Part shown: positions 11,201 through 20,169 of the stretch, in pieces
Layout: each line of letters starts with the position of its first letter
How positions within the stretch are numbered: the stretch's first letter is position 1
Source: Priapulus caudatus
Lineage: Eukaryota; Priapulida; Priapulimorpha; Priapulimorphida; Priapulidae
DNA length: 26,194 nucleotides
NCBI RefSeq assembly: GCF_000485595.1
Contig: NW_014577273.1
Coordinates: forward strand, 101,021 to 127,214
Direction: 5' to 3'
Position numbers and translations under genes: made by a program
The notes under the pieces: model-generated
What the model saw: only the letters and a program-made list of their open reading frames with translations
Told to the model about the DNA's origin: nothing
Database searches by the model: none

Positions 11201-14200
11201 TCAGTGTCCCAGATGCAAAATTATTGACAGAAAAAGTTATACACCAATAGATATCAATTTTGGTACTATAACACGCCGTAGATATAAGATAGCCAATAAA
11301 GTCATTTTAAGAGTTTATGTTAGGTATTAGGTAAAGGGAGACTGTTTGTACTTGTGTGTGGACTGCTATAGCCCGTAGCATCGAGACCAACGCAATTATT
11401 ATAATATTGTTTGTGAACTGTCTTGTGTGTACACCAGCAATGGCGGCTATGATATTTAGGTGCGCGGTGCATTTTAGGAATGGTGGGCCCTCGACGATCG
11501 ATAGCACTGGCGTGCTGCCAGGCTTATAAGTCCTTTGGAGAACCTGATATATTATACATAATATACTATACATATATATAATCAAATAGATAATATTGAA
11601 AATAATATGTAGATGTACTACTTACTTTTAATAAAAGCAGCAACACAAACCTGTGCAAATTTTAGTATGCATGTCTGCAAAGTAGTCAATAGGAGTTCAT
11701 AATAAGTTAAATCTAATCATGTGATTGAGATGTTATCCTGAGGTTATGGCAAAGTTTCGGTGAAAGTTACTGACAGGTAGATGCGCACAGGAAGTGCTAA
11801 GGAGTTGAGGTCCATGTTGTCTTTTGCAAAGAAATGCAAAGATTTTTAAATATGCCAGTGCGTATAATTTGTACAACGACTATGCCACGTAGGACTGTGT
11901 CTATCCAGCATTGCACCTTGTTGTATCTGTCTCATGACGTTACATTTATTTTCAGGGAGATATCAGGAACCTCAGTGACGTCATGAGAGTAGCGCAGGAT
12001 GCTTCATGCATCTACCACGTAGCCTCCTTTGGCATGTCCGGAACAGAGATGGTAAGATTGTCGTGATAAGAGTGTGCTCATAGAGACAGTACTATAGTGC
12101 TGGCTTAGTAGTCGGTGCATCCATCAATAGATGTAGAGCACGTGAAGCATGCATGCTCTCTGGGGCAATGAACAGGAATCTTAATTGACTGGATCTGGCT
12201 GACATTCCTACGCTTTTTTATTTTATTTTTACGCACATACACTATAACACAAAAATAGAATGCTTGTAGTATACTTGCTCTGTCTGGCATTAATTGTTAT
12301 CGTGTTTCCGCCAAGGGTTTTCATCGGATGAAATTTTGTTTTGAACATCGGCTTAATTAAAATTTTGCCGAGTGCGAGGCTGTAATATGTAGCTGTACCG
12401 TATGAATACGTATAATTAATATGCATTCATATACATATGTGTACGATGTACGAAGTGTAACTTCGAGTAATCTGGCATTACGTGGCTTCAGTAATGGCAA
12501 ACCCATTCTGCTCTCTTGCTTGATGTAGTACGTACTGATAAAGATAGGCAAGCAAATATAGTATAATCCCTCACTTTCACAGGTCACCAGTTATATAGAT
12601 GCGGTTATATAGATGCGGTAAACATTGTATAAAAGCTAGTAATACGTGTCACATATTTCACATTTGAACATGTGTGATAAATGCGAGGGTTTTTTCATTT
12701 TATCTCATTCAAATCCACTAACGGTGAATGCATAAATTGTTACGTAGACGTCACATGGGAAACGGTATTAAAATTCAACTAATACCCAATGCACCGAAGG
12801 TTCTCAGATATTACTCGAACAGATCACTGATTTTCATCTCTAGCTTGTTGTTGATATTATATCTGTATCTGTACGTCACTGCTGAGGCTTCTATGCTGCT
12901 TTTACCCCGATGTGTTACGTGAGATGTTGAGAGTGTTCGTAGTCGCTGTTGCCAGGTGTTTACGATGCTACTAAACTGTTCTTAGCCGCGTGTCACGCAT
13001 TGATTTTAACTCCTGGCCAGCCGCCGCTCAATAACTGTCTGCATGCGCTCGCCGCCGCCACTGCGCTGCATCATAATATATCTGTTCCTCCGTTGCAGTT
13101 AAACAACAAGCTCATAGAAGCGATCAATGTCGAGGGAACCAAGAACGTGATCAAGGCGTGCAGGCAGTGCGGTGTTGAGAGACTCGTCTACACGAGCTCA
13201 GTCAATGTCGTCTTCAATGGAAATCCGATCGCGTGCGGCGACGAAACACTGCCCTACATACCCGAGCAGAAGGTACTCATCGGCAGACCGATGGCCCGCG
13301 TTCGAAAATCAATGAGGACCTGGGGATGCGATTGATTGTGCTGATAGATAAACTTCGATGTTTGCATTTGCGAGCGTGTGCCACGGTGATTATTATAGCG
13401 TGGTTAGGTGCGCGTGTTTCCTCTTGTTCTGTAGATCGTGTTTGTGTCAGTTTTTTTATGGCTAAGTTAGCGCTGCTTACTTGCAGGCCATATCTAGTTC
13501 TAATAAGTACACGGAATTTAAAACTGCTCTTTCAGAATGTAAATGTGGTACAGTCAAAGCTGTATATAAGGGCCACTTGCGTCGAATGCCAGATCAACTT
13601 TTAAGAAACGTGACCTTTCTATAGGAGTAGTTACGCCATATCGCCAGTCACGAGATGACTGAATTGTCCTTTATAGATGCTGTAACCATTCTATAGCTAG
13701 TGTTAGCTAGTATTGAGAAAGTAGACATTTCATATGATATGATTGGAACATTTATGTCCTAGGGACTAAGGTTGGCAGGGGGGCATGTCCTCCAAGAAAG
13801 TTTTTACAAAAATTATGCAGTTTGGTGCTTTCTGAGGTATGCTAAATCAAAAAAGACTGTAAAAGAACTAGTAATAAAAATCGTGCACATCATAAATTTC
13901 TCCAGTAAAATGAGTGCATGGCCGTCGTCAGCCGTCGGCAGTACAATTGACTGTCTAATGCAAAGGTAGGCTGTCGAAAAGTCGCAGTCTAGAGCAAACA
14001 CTAGCCGTGACGGCAAACCGCGGGTGCGGTCGTAGTCGCGGCGAGCGGATGTTAACGCATGCTCGTGTTTTGCACACAGCACATCGACCACTACTCGCGC
14101 ACGAAGAGCATCTCTGAGCAGCTGGTACTCGCGGCCAACGGGGAGACTGTCGCGGGCGACAAGACTCTCCGCACGGTGGCGCTGCGCAGCGGCGGCATCT

Positions 14201-14238
14201 ACGGACCAGGCGAGATGAGACACACGCTGAGGATCATC
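4982..14238 (+). CDS. SDR42E1: SDR42E-type short-chain dehydrogenase, 5' four coding exons (partial gene)
   Basis: Joined exons 4982-5212, 11956-12051, 13099-13272 and 14080-14238 give 660 coding bases, 220 residues. All junctions are phase 0 with GT-AG borders. The product starts with a ~30-residue Ser/Glu-rich tail, then VHVITGGGGYVG (TGxxGxxG dinucleotide-binding loop, about residues 33-44) and VLFDIS, whose Asp at the end of beta-2 favours NAD over NADP. It continues with GDIRNLSDV, IYHVAS, NVEGTKNVIKAC, RLVYTSSVNVVF, then HYSRTKSISEQ containing the catalytic Tyr and Lys (YxxxK), and ALRSGGIYGPGE. This order and spacing match extended SDRs of the 3-beta-hydroxysteroid dehydrogenase type, closest in my memory to SDR42E1/E2. 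Family members are near 390 residues, so about 170 C-terminal residues should be encoded beyond 14238; I find no exon for them. Substrate is inferred (steroid or sterol-like), not shown. Confidence 0.85.
5341..5630 (+). pseudogene. Decayed non-LTR retrotransposon reverse-transcriptase fragment
   Basis: One frame (about 5400-5630) reads HLFTDDAVIYHTVYSKDGQ and then VEKWTSTWGINFNPDNCS. This is the F/Y-x-DD catalytic core of LINE reverse transcriptases followed by the W...W...FN..KC-like region that usually comes 30-50 residues later. Just before it, in a different frame, SGFGPKLINV resembles the S-VLGP-LF block, so there is at least one frameshift. The endonuclease and full palm are missing. 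It lies in intron 1 in the same orientation as the gene and is a dead fragment. Exact clade (Jockey/CR1/RTE type) is not resolved. Confidence 0.72.
5886..6070 (+). pseudogene. Possible 3' remnant of the same LINE
   Basis: In one + frame around 5942-6020 I read LESIQYKAASWYTRNYNTRS, which resembles the LE-VQ-RAARWV-G-Y block found C-terminal to the reverse-transcriptase domain in several LINE families. It sits about 300 bp downstream of the RT core, shorter than in an intact element, so sequence between is probably deleted. Stops follow soon after. The match rests on one short block and is less certain than the RT core. Confidence 0.5.
6071..8770. other. Intron 1 interior, no gene recognised
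   Basis: AT-rich intronic DNA. Features seen: an AT-rich hairpin-prone stretch near 6440-6490 (AATTATAATAATTTTAATAATTAT) and a small inverted repeat near 7583-7609 around GCCGGGAC. Open frames of 60-86 codons exist on both strands, but none has domain motifs or good splice context. I see no RNA gene. Confidence 0.5.
8771..8827. mobile_element. 41-bp perfect palindromic insert flanked by 8-bp direct repeats
   Basis: Arms of 20 bases (8778-8797 and 8800-8819) are exact reverse complements around a two-base TG centre. The left arm starts CAAGAGTAGATAATA. The octamer ATAACCCC stands on both sides (8771-8778 and 8820-8827), overlapping the palindrome by one C on the left. Palindrome plus flanking duplication is what insertion of a very small hairpin element would leave. 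A related palindrome lies at 9170-9228. A hairpin created by templated repair is the main alternative. Confidence 0.6.
8828..9161. other. Spacer between the two palindromes
   Basis: About 330 bp of intronic DNA with no gene. The two palindromes each carry their own flanking direct repeat, so this stretch is more likely old target DNA than the body of one element bounded by both. Confidence 0.45.
9162..9240. mobile_element. 59-bp palindrome (29-bp arms) flanked by 7-bp direct repeats
   Basis: Arms 9170-9198 and 9200-9228 are exact reverse complements around a single T. Each arm contains GAGTAGATAATA (left) or its complement (right), the same 12-base word as in the palindrome at 8778-8819. The outer ends are (AT)n. 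TCACTGC is found on both sides, at 9162-9168 and 9234-9240. The same logic as for the first palindrome suggests a small mobile hairpin; the AT-rich outer ends make the exact borders uncertain. Confidence 0.58.
9241..10016. other. Intron 1 interior, no gene
   Basis: No gene. Two small hairpins are visible: GGGGCC...GGCCCC near 9419-9437, and ATGATATCA at 9815-9823 with TGATATCAT at 9831-9839. Otherwise unremarkable AT-rich DNA. Confidence 0.5.
10017..10082. repeat. (GT)n/(GC)n microsatellite
   Basis: GTGCGTGTGCGTGCGCGTGC grading into GTGTGTGTATGTGTGTGTGTG. It gives artefactual Val-Cys and His-Thr frames. Confidence 0.9.
10526..10890. mobile_element. 365-bp TIR element present in one duplicate only
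   Basis: The left end AGCTGCCGTTCACACG and right end CGTGTGAACGCAGCT are inverted repeats of about 15-16 bp with one extra C. The inside is GC-richer than its surroundings (many GCGG, CCGCG and CGCGTA words) and has no open frame. The second duplicate runs straight from ATATATATA to CAGGGTTCTC at 14895, which supplies an empty site. The duplicated target is ambiguous because the site is (TA)n; two to four bases (TA/ATA) are possible. Confidence 0.78.
10893..11545. mobile_element. hAT-like non-autonomous element, copy in first duplicate
   Basis: Ends read AGGGTTTTCAAAGC and CTTTGGAGAACCTG, slightly decayed versions of the clean CAGGGTTCTC/GAGAACCCTG ends seen in the second duplicate. The inside includes the GGGGGGGTCCGGGGCATGAC block near 10943-10965. 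No transposase frame. Its left end abuts the inserted 365-bp TIR element, and the terminal C seems to have been lost there. Confidence 0.72.
11956..12051 (+). CDS. SDR42E1: SDR exon 2
   Basis: Acceptor TTATTTTCAG| and donor ATG|GTAAGA flank 96 bases (32 codons): GDIRNLSDV ... IYHVASFGMSG. It covers the segment after beta-3, where GD is the usual nucleotide-adjacent turn, and the beta-4 region (HVAS). A near-identical copy lies at 15928-16023. Confidence 0.9.
12183..13098. other. Intron 2, remainder
   Basis: No gene. It contains a small tandem duplication near 12589-12619 (TTATATAGATGCGG twice) that the third copy (20614-20640 on the opposite strand) has only once. The region 12260-13030 is the part later found again as the inverted arm. 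Confidence 0.6.
13099..13272 (+). CDS. SDR42E1: SDR exon 3
   Basis: Acceptor CCGTTGCAG| and donor CAGAAG|GTACTC flank 174 bases (58 codons). It includes NVEGTKNVIKAC, the hallmark helix of extended SDRs, and RLVYTSSVNVVF, the beta-5 strand carrying the active-site Ser/Thr of the family. It ends GDETLPYIPEQK, just before the catalytic Tyr segment in the next exon. Confidence 0.92.
13273..14079. other. Intron 3
   Basis: Ordinary intron with GTACTC donor and ACACAG acceptor. No nested gene or element recognised. The diverged third copy at about 23593-24763 is much longer (about 1170 versus 807 bp), mostly through scattered insertions. Confidence 0.6.
14080..14238 (+). CDS. SDR42E1: SDR exon 4 with catalytic YxxxK
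   Basis: Acceptor TTTTGCACACAG| and donor ATCATC|GTACGT flank 159 bases (53 codons). HIDHYSRTKSISEQ has Tyr and Lys four apart (YSRTK). LRTVALRSGGIYGPGEMRHT matches the strand and loop that bind the nicotinamide side in extended SDRs. The next exon of the gene is not present before 14490, where a duplicated segment begins. Confidence 0.92.
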
Positions 14239-14489
14239 GTACGTGCAGCGCCGCTGCCGCCGCCGTTACTCTGTAGACGCGATGCCGCGTAACCCCCGCC
14301 GCCCTGTCGTCGCAAACACGAATACACTAGTCCTTGCAGTAACGCGCGTGCAATAATGCAAATTCTGACGTGATGGTCATATTGCTTACGGTTTACGTTT
14401 TTACCCCTCTTTTCTCTCTTTAATCCTCCTTGAACTTTTAATGAACGCACATTTTATGCGATTTTATTTTGTGGGACTCATTTATGCGA
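14239..14489. other. Start of intron 4 up to a junction
   Basis: Follows the donor ATC|GTACGT. It ends at GGGACTCATTTATGCG, after which the sequence switches to the duplicated segment. In the third copy the same phrase at about 25289-25306 continues into different DNA (CGTAAAATGTCATTTATC), which shows where the original intron would have gone. Confidence 0.65.
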
Positions 14490-14894
14490 CTATAGTGCAG
14501 TGGGAGGGGAGCAGAGGGTGGGGGGTTGCACCACCGAGCCCCACGCGTCTTGCTTTGTATAGCCTTACACCGATATCTCGTGATGAAAAATTGCCAAAGG
14601 AAAGTGCGATAAGATTTGCCGAAACGTAGTGAGTCTTAGATTGGATTCGTTAAGGGCAAGATTGCCCATCACGGTGCAAGCCCACCTGGTCCCTGCTATA
14701 CTTGTGGCACAACATGTGCAGCGTGTAAATTACACGATACAGTAACTAGTGAATAATTTAGTCGAAGGTGACCTTTAAAACTCTCATGTTCAATTAGACT
14801 ATTGCTTGAGATTGGCATATGACATTGAATAGTTGTCACTTTCTCCCAACTTGGATGCTGGGAGCGAGTTCAATGTATATATTATATATATATA

Positions 14895-15523
14895 CAGGGT
14901 TCTCAAGGCTTTTAAATTATAGCATGGGGGTGCTACTCACTGCTGGGGGGGGGGGTCCGGGGCATACCCCCCGGAAAATGTTTGAATTGTAGAAGCTCTG
15001 AGATGCAATCTGGGACACTCTGTGTGTAAATTTGAAGCACTGCATATGGGGTGAAAATGTTTGTTTTGCATGGGCAAAGCCATCGGGAAATTCAAAATAA
15101 TCATTTCTTGATGAGCTAGAAAACACTCGGATTTGAAGTATTAAAATGAACATTATTGTGCCAGCTAGCCTACACCAGTTGGTTGGGATTGATTGTCAGT
15201 TCAGATGCAAAATATTGACAGAAAAAGGTTATACACCATAGATAAATTTTGGTACTATAACACGCGTATATAAGATAGCCGAGTCAGTTTAGAGTTAGTG
15301 TTAGGTTTAGGTATAGGGAGACTGTTTGTACTTGTGTGTGGACTGCTATACCCGTAGCATCGAGACCAACCAATGTATTAAATAATTATTGTTTGAACTT
15401 CTTGTGTGTACACCAGCATGGCGGCTATGATATTTAGCGTGGCGGGTGCATTTTAGGATGGTGGGGCTCGACGATCGATAGCCTGGCGTGCTGCCAGGCT
15501 ATAAGTGCCTTTGGAGAACCCTG
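14895..15523. mobile_element. hAT-like non-autonomous element with clean ends, second duplicate
   Basis: CAGGGTTCTC at 14895 and GAGAACCCTG ending at 15523 are perfect 10-bp inverted ends; pairing continues less perfectly inward (AAGGC against GCCTT). The flanks are TATATATA-like on both sides, compatible with an 8-bp target duplication in an AT tract. No coding capacity. The 629-bp copy is orthologous or paralogous to 10893-11545. Confidence 0.78.
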
Positions 15524-15927
15524 ATATATATACATATATATACATAGATAATATTGAAAATAATATGTAGATGTACTACTTGGGACTTACTTTTAATAAA
15601 AGCAGCAACAAAAATCTGTGCAAATTTTAGTATGCATGTCTGCAAAGTAGTCAATAGGAGTTCATAATAAGTTAAATCTAATCATGTGATTGAGATGTTA
15701 TCCTGAGGTTATGGCAAAGTTTCGGTGAAAGTTACTGACAGGTAGATGCGCACAGGAAGTGCTAAGGAGTTGAGGTCCATGTTGTCTTTTGCAAAGAAAT
15801 GCAAAGATTTTTAAATATGCCAGTGCGTATAATATTAATTTTGTACAACGACTATGCCACGTAGGACTGTGTCTGTCCAGCATTGCACCTTGTTGTATCT
15901 GTCTCATGATGTTACATTTATTTTCAG

Positions 15928-16023
15928 GGAGATATCAGGAACCTCAGTGACGTCATGAGCGTAGCGCAGGATGCTTCATGCATCTACCACGTAGCCTCCT
16001 TTGGCATGTCCGGAACAGAGATG
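15928..16023 (+). pseudogene. Second copy of SDR exon 2, intact but out of order
   Basis: 96 bases with the same acceptor (TTTATTTTCAG) and donor (ATG|GTAAGA) as 11956-12051. The protein differs by one residue: Arg in VMRVAQ is Ser (AGA to AGC). It stands downstream of exon 4, so in this arrangement it cannot serve in the normal transcript. It is phase 0, so splicing exon 4 to it would stay in frame but duplicate a structural segment. Nothing here shows it is used. It is called a pseudogene only because it is an isolated exon. Confidence 0.75.
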
Positions 16024-16154
16024 GTAAGATTGTCGTGATAAGAGTGTGCTCATAGAGACAGTACTATAGTGCTGGCTTAGTAGTCGGTGCATCCATCAAT
16101 AGATGTAGAGCACGTGAAGCATGCATGCTCTCTGGGGCAATGAACAGGAATCTT

Positions 16155-16529
16155 CATATCTCTGGATTCACTCACGGCATGGACTGTATAGCGTCTCAGG
16201 GTTGCAACAGCAACGTCGAAAGGGCACGCGTGCCGATCAGCATCCCCTCTGGTGGTGATGGGATTATTTAAATAACCGCCCGATAGGAGCATTGGACTCA
16301 TATAAACCAGGGGCTAAGTAATCAGCATTCACTCTTGACTATTTACTCCTGATATAAACGAAATGGGCTCCACATAATATTTTTCACATGAAGTGGCATT
16401 CGTTAACGCAACGCAGCGAATAGTATGACATCCTAATATATAAGTTTATTATTAGAAGCCAGATTAGCGTGCAAACACTGAGTTGCGTAAGCGCAGGCAC
16501 ATAACTCGCAGAGCGAGCGCCGCGCGTGT
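16155..16529. other. Spacer after the duplicate, no gene
   Basis: Unrelated to the sequence after 12182. Near 16331-16356 ACTCTTGACTATTTACTCCT followed by GATATAAA resembles half of the palindromes of intron 1 and may be a worn half-copy of that hairpin family. No gene. Confidence 0.45.
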
Positions 16530-16985
16530 ATATATGTGTCGTGTGTAGTGTGATGTGCGGTTGTGGGTGTGTGTTGGTGTGTGTGTGATGTGCGGCTGTG
16601 TGTTGTGTGTGTGTGACGTTGCGTGCGTGCGTGCGTGGTGGCCCACTGTTGCCGTTGGCCACGTTGCGTGTATGTGGTGTGTGCAGTGGTGTGTGTTTGT
16701 GTGTGTCGTGGTGTGTGTGTGTGTGTCTGTCTCTGCTGTGTCTGTGTCTGTCTGTCCTTCCGTCCGTCCGTCGTCTGTTGTCTGTCTGTCTGTCTGTCTG
16801 TATGTCTGTCTGTCTGTTTTGTCGTTCTGTCTGTCTGTCTGGTCTGTCTGTCTGCTGTCTGTCTGGCTGTTCTGTCTGTCTGTCTGGTCTGGTCTTGTCT
16901 GCTCTGGTCTGTCTGTCTGTCTGTCTGTCTGTTCTCCCGCCCGGTCCGTCCGTCTGTGTGTGTGTCTGTCTGTCTGCTCTGTCTG
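16530..16985. repeat. Long GT / CTGT compound microsatellite
   Basis: Starts as (GT)n-rich sequence and becomes (CTGT)n from about 16722, with many interruptions. It keeps open Cys-Val-Ser frames on one strand and Asp-Arg-Gln-Thr frames on the other for 450-600 bases. These are explained by the repeat. Confidence 0.93.
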
Positions 16986-17027
16986 TTTCGAGAGGCAACA
17001 TTTTTCTGCTATCAGATTTTTATGTTA

Positions 17028-17310
17028 GTAGGCCCGTAGCCAGATTTATATTGAGGGGCGGGGGGGCTTCGTTTTTCAATGTTGGCCAATTTTGCTCGGC
17101 CAGGGGCGCACACTTCCCGTGGTACAGGAATTTGTCACGAGGGGGCGGGGGTCTAACCGTAACCCAAAGTTGCTGCTGCACGGCACGGCGAAGGGTGGGG
17201 TCTGGGGGAAGAAATTTTTAAAATTAGGACCCCCTCAGGATGCGTTTTTGCGCGCAGCAAGGGGGGGGTGGTCCGGACTCCCTGGACCCCCCGTACCACG
17301 CCCCTGGGCT
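17028..17310. mobile_element. Probable remnant of a CAGGGGCGT-type TIR element
   Basis: GGCCCGTAGCCAG near 17030 and GTACCACGCCCCTGGG ending at 17308 resemble the two ends of the hAT-like family seen at 2666-2886. G-runs (GGGGCGGGGGGG near 17056, GGGGGGGG near 17263) fill the inside as in that element. The ends no longer pair well and I see no target duplication. A further G-run block at 17494-17545 (GGGGGGGGGGGG, then CCCCTGG) may be a piece of another copy. Confidence 0.4.
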
Positions 17311-17860
17311 CGGGCGCCGAAGCGACCAGGCGAGGGAGCTAAGCGATCCGAGAACGGGCACGGGGAGGCGGCTGTGGGCAGGGGGGTGCTTCACTGTTCA
17401 CCCTCCCGCACGATTCGGAGATTTGCAATTTATTACACTAAAATGTGAGCGACCTGACGGTGAAATTCTTGCAAATTTAAAAAAAAAAAAATTTTTTGTT
17501 GGGGGGGGGGGGCTCCTGGGGAAAACCCCTCGAACCCCCTGGCTTACTTGGGACCTGATGTTAACAAATTAGTTGCTTGTGTAACAGAATTGTTGCCACT
17601 ATTTGCAGCGACAGCCGGCGACGCCCGGAAAGGAGAGATTGTATGAATGCGTTATTGTGCTAAAACCGCAAGGCTATAACAGATTGATCAGGCCTGTACG
17701 CAACCACCACGGAAGGCCTAACGACGTTCAGTTCGGAATCGGGCACTGATTCACGATTCTGTGAATGTGCGTCAGTAAGAATTATAAAAATTGCTTTTGA
17801 TACGCGCATCATAGGATTTGTCGTACATATAGCTTATATTATATGACCCCCCTCCCACTA
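17311..17860. other. Spacer with homopolymer runs, no gene
   Basis: Contains an A/T run (about 17477-17497) next to a G run (about 17501-17512). Open frames reading through are interrupted and have no recognisable domain. Confidence 0.45.
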
Positions 17861-17989
17861 CACACAAGGACACGCACACACCAGCACACACACACACACA
17901 CACACCACACGACACAACAACACCAACGACACACACACACACCAGCACAGCACACACACATACACACACATAACATACACTCACACGCA

Positions 17990-18024
<35 letters not shown>

Positions 18025-18166
18025 CAACACACACACACACACACAACACACACACACGCACGCACGCACGCACACACACACCACACACAAAACACACGAG
18101 CACGCCACGCCACGCACGCACGCACGCCACGCACGCACAGCACACACACACACACACACACACACC
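17861..18166. repeat. (CA)n microsatellite, about 300 bp, interrupted
   Basis: CACA-rich sequence with CGCACGCACGC islands near 18056-18070 and 18103-18138. Source of spurious Thr-His and Val-Cys frames on the two strands. Confidence 0.95.
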
Positions 18167-20169
18167 GTTCTTCGTTTCACTAAGGTCCGCATGATGCTTT
18201 CACACAAATCGAGCTTATTAGATTGACTTATTTACTACAGGTACTTGTAATACTTATATTACAGATACTTAAACACTTAGACCTAATGTGCACGACAAAA
18301 GTATTCATACTTACCATTACTTATAGCAATAATTCGAAGCATAAACAACGCATAGCGGCATATGTAATAACGAATGCGAGTATAACTCTACAACTGGTAG
18401 GGACGACTAAATGGTTAATGTGTTAGCATAATATATAGGTGCTATAGTTTATAATTAGCAAGTTTCTTCTGTGGCATATTTAGTATGAGAAAAATCAAAA
18501 TATGGAAGACGAATATTTGGGAAAGATACCGTAATAGGGGGTTTAGTAAATCGTATCATATACACAGCTATGTTTTATATTATAATGATTCGGCCACGAC
18601 ACCGTGTTACTGTGGCTGTTCCAATAGGGTTGTCACCGGTTTGTTGTTAATAATGGACGATATTTTTACAGCATGGCCGAAATTTTTAAATGGCAGGAAT
18701 TAATACTTCATATATTGCTGGAAATGGCCCAGAATCCAACGTCGTTTGTTGTCAAGCCATTATTGAACGGATAATTTCAATATTATGATTGAACTTAGGA
18801 TAGTACATTTACCTCTAGATATGGCACGATTTACCAACTCAACATGCGGATCCAGCCGACGTATGAGGCGTACGCGTTAACCTCGACTTCGAGGTCCCCT
18901 GACCAAAGTTTGGCCTTCCAGATATCCGTTGCTTTTCAACGGAGTAGGGTCAAGCGTCGAAATATCTTCACAACCTGTAAAGTATGGGGGACAATAACTA
19001 TTGTAAAGTAAGCTTATTCTTATTATTGAAAAATATCGGTTAAGTCGTGCGAATAATAGTTATTTAGCTCATTTTTTTTTAGTCAGAATATTTTACACGT
19101 GAAAAAGTGAAATTGTTACTCGGAATTAAAGCCGTTACTTGTTTCAATCAAAATTTTCTTTTCTTATTATTCAGCCCCTGATGGGAAACTACGAGCGTCA
19201 GTTAGTTATTAAATGCAATTGTAGTACTTTATCCTGAAAAGGAACCGTGCTATGCGGTGCCACCCGGCCATAATTTCAGGTTATGCCGTGGGTTATTTAA
19301 CAAGAGCAGTGGCGAGGGAATAATGGGCGATTTTGGCCAAAATGAATAACCAGCTTCTTATTAGAATAGCCATTTAGAATAAGAACATTACCACTTTGAT
19401 ATCTGTTGTAGAGAGACGATGGCGGAGCCGCCGGTTCCGAATCGAAATGTATCGAATGATATGGACTCGATATGACGCTTTTTCATGCGTCAAATATGAT
19501 ACTGCATGTGTTATGTCGAATATACGGATACGTGCATCAACGTCCCACTTACTTCGCATACATCCAAATAACTTTCTCAATAAATCAAAATTGGACGAGA
19601 AAGAGAGGTCGGTAGACGTGCTGAATGGGCAACAAACATTATGACATTTATTTTTTTTCCACGATTTTGCATCGATCTTCCTCGACTTTTCATGTATCGA
19701 AGTATAGACGTTAAATTAGTTCTTCTTCCCAACCATGGTTCTCATCTAGAAAACATGCAAGTCACCCATCCGATACACATTTGCAGACAGATACATGGCC
19801 CCTGCTTTGTTTCTAAACGACGCCTCTAACGCCATTACAATAATATTCTTTCGCGCATTTTGCCACTAGAGATTGTTGAGTGAGACACATGTGTATATGC
19901 GTTGATGGCTGCTTTTTAAAAATGGCCATGGCCTTTATTACATTAACATTAGTTCCAGAGTTCCTGTACCATCAAACGCCGTCGAATATTTCCCATTTGA
20001 TATGCAGGAAACGGGCGGCTGTGAGCATGAACATTTGGATCAGGACGTTCAACAAAGATCACGGGGTAGTACAAATAGTTTTTTTACAGTCATAGCTAAT
20101 GATTTTTAACGTCAAAACGCAACATAGTGCGCGCGCGCATCACGACTAGCATCCAGTAATCACGTTTCA
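18167..20169. other. About 2 kb of AT-rich DNA, no gene
   Basis: No domain, splice-supported exon, transposon ends or RNA gene that I can recognise. I looked here for the missing SDR C-terminal exons (a Val-Asp-Asn block and downstream helices) and did not find them. The start of the inverted third copy could lie as early as about 20130. Confidence 0.5.

Larger units (their letters stand above)
10100..12182 (+). repeat. First copy of a segmental duplication covering part of intron 1, exon 2 and part of intron 2
   Basis: From CTATAGTGCAGTGGGAGGGG at 10100 to AACAGGAATCTT at 12182 this segment is repeated in direct orientation at 14490-16154. It contains a 365-bp TIR insertion (10526-10890) that the second copy lacks, a shared hAT-like element, and SDR exon 2. 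The right half (from about 11590) is nearly identical between copies; the left half differs by many one- to few-base indels. Confidence 0.92.
14490..16154 (+). repeat. Second copy of the segmental duplication
   Basis: Direct repeat of 10100-12182 beginning at CTATAGTGCAG and ending at GGAATCTT, after which it continues CATATCTCTGG instead of AATTGACTGG. It is shorter than the first copy because it lacks the 365-bp TIR element and has many small deletions in its left half. It carries an intact exon 2 with both splice sites. It could be a true tandem or dispersed duplication, or the other haplotype inserted into the assembly. Confidence 0.9.

Noticed and set aside
13813-14223. 136-codon frame on the - strand over exon 4
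   Set aside because: It is the antisense shadow of the well-supported SDR exon 4.
16384-17221. Open frames of 138-207 codons on both strands (Cys-Val-Ser and Asp-Arg-Gln-Thr rich)
   Set aside because: They follow the GT/CTGT microsatellite in every frame. Such repeats lack stops by composition.
17772-18226. Cys-Val and Thr-His repeat proteins
   Set aside because: They are products of the CA microsatellite with interruptions; equally open on both strands.
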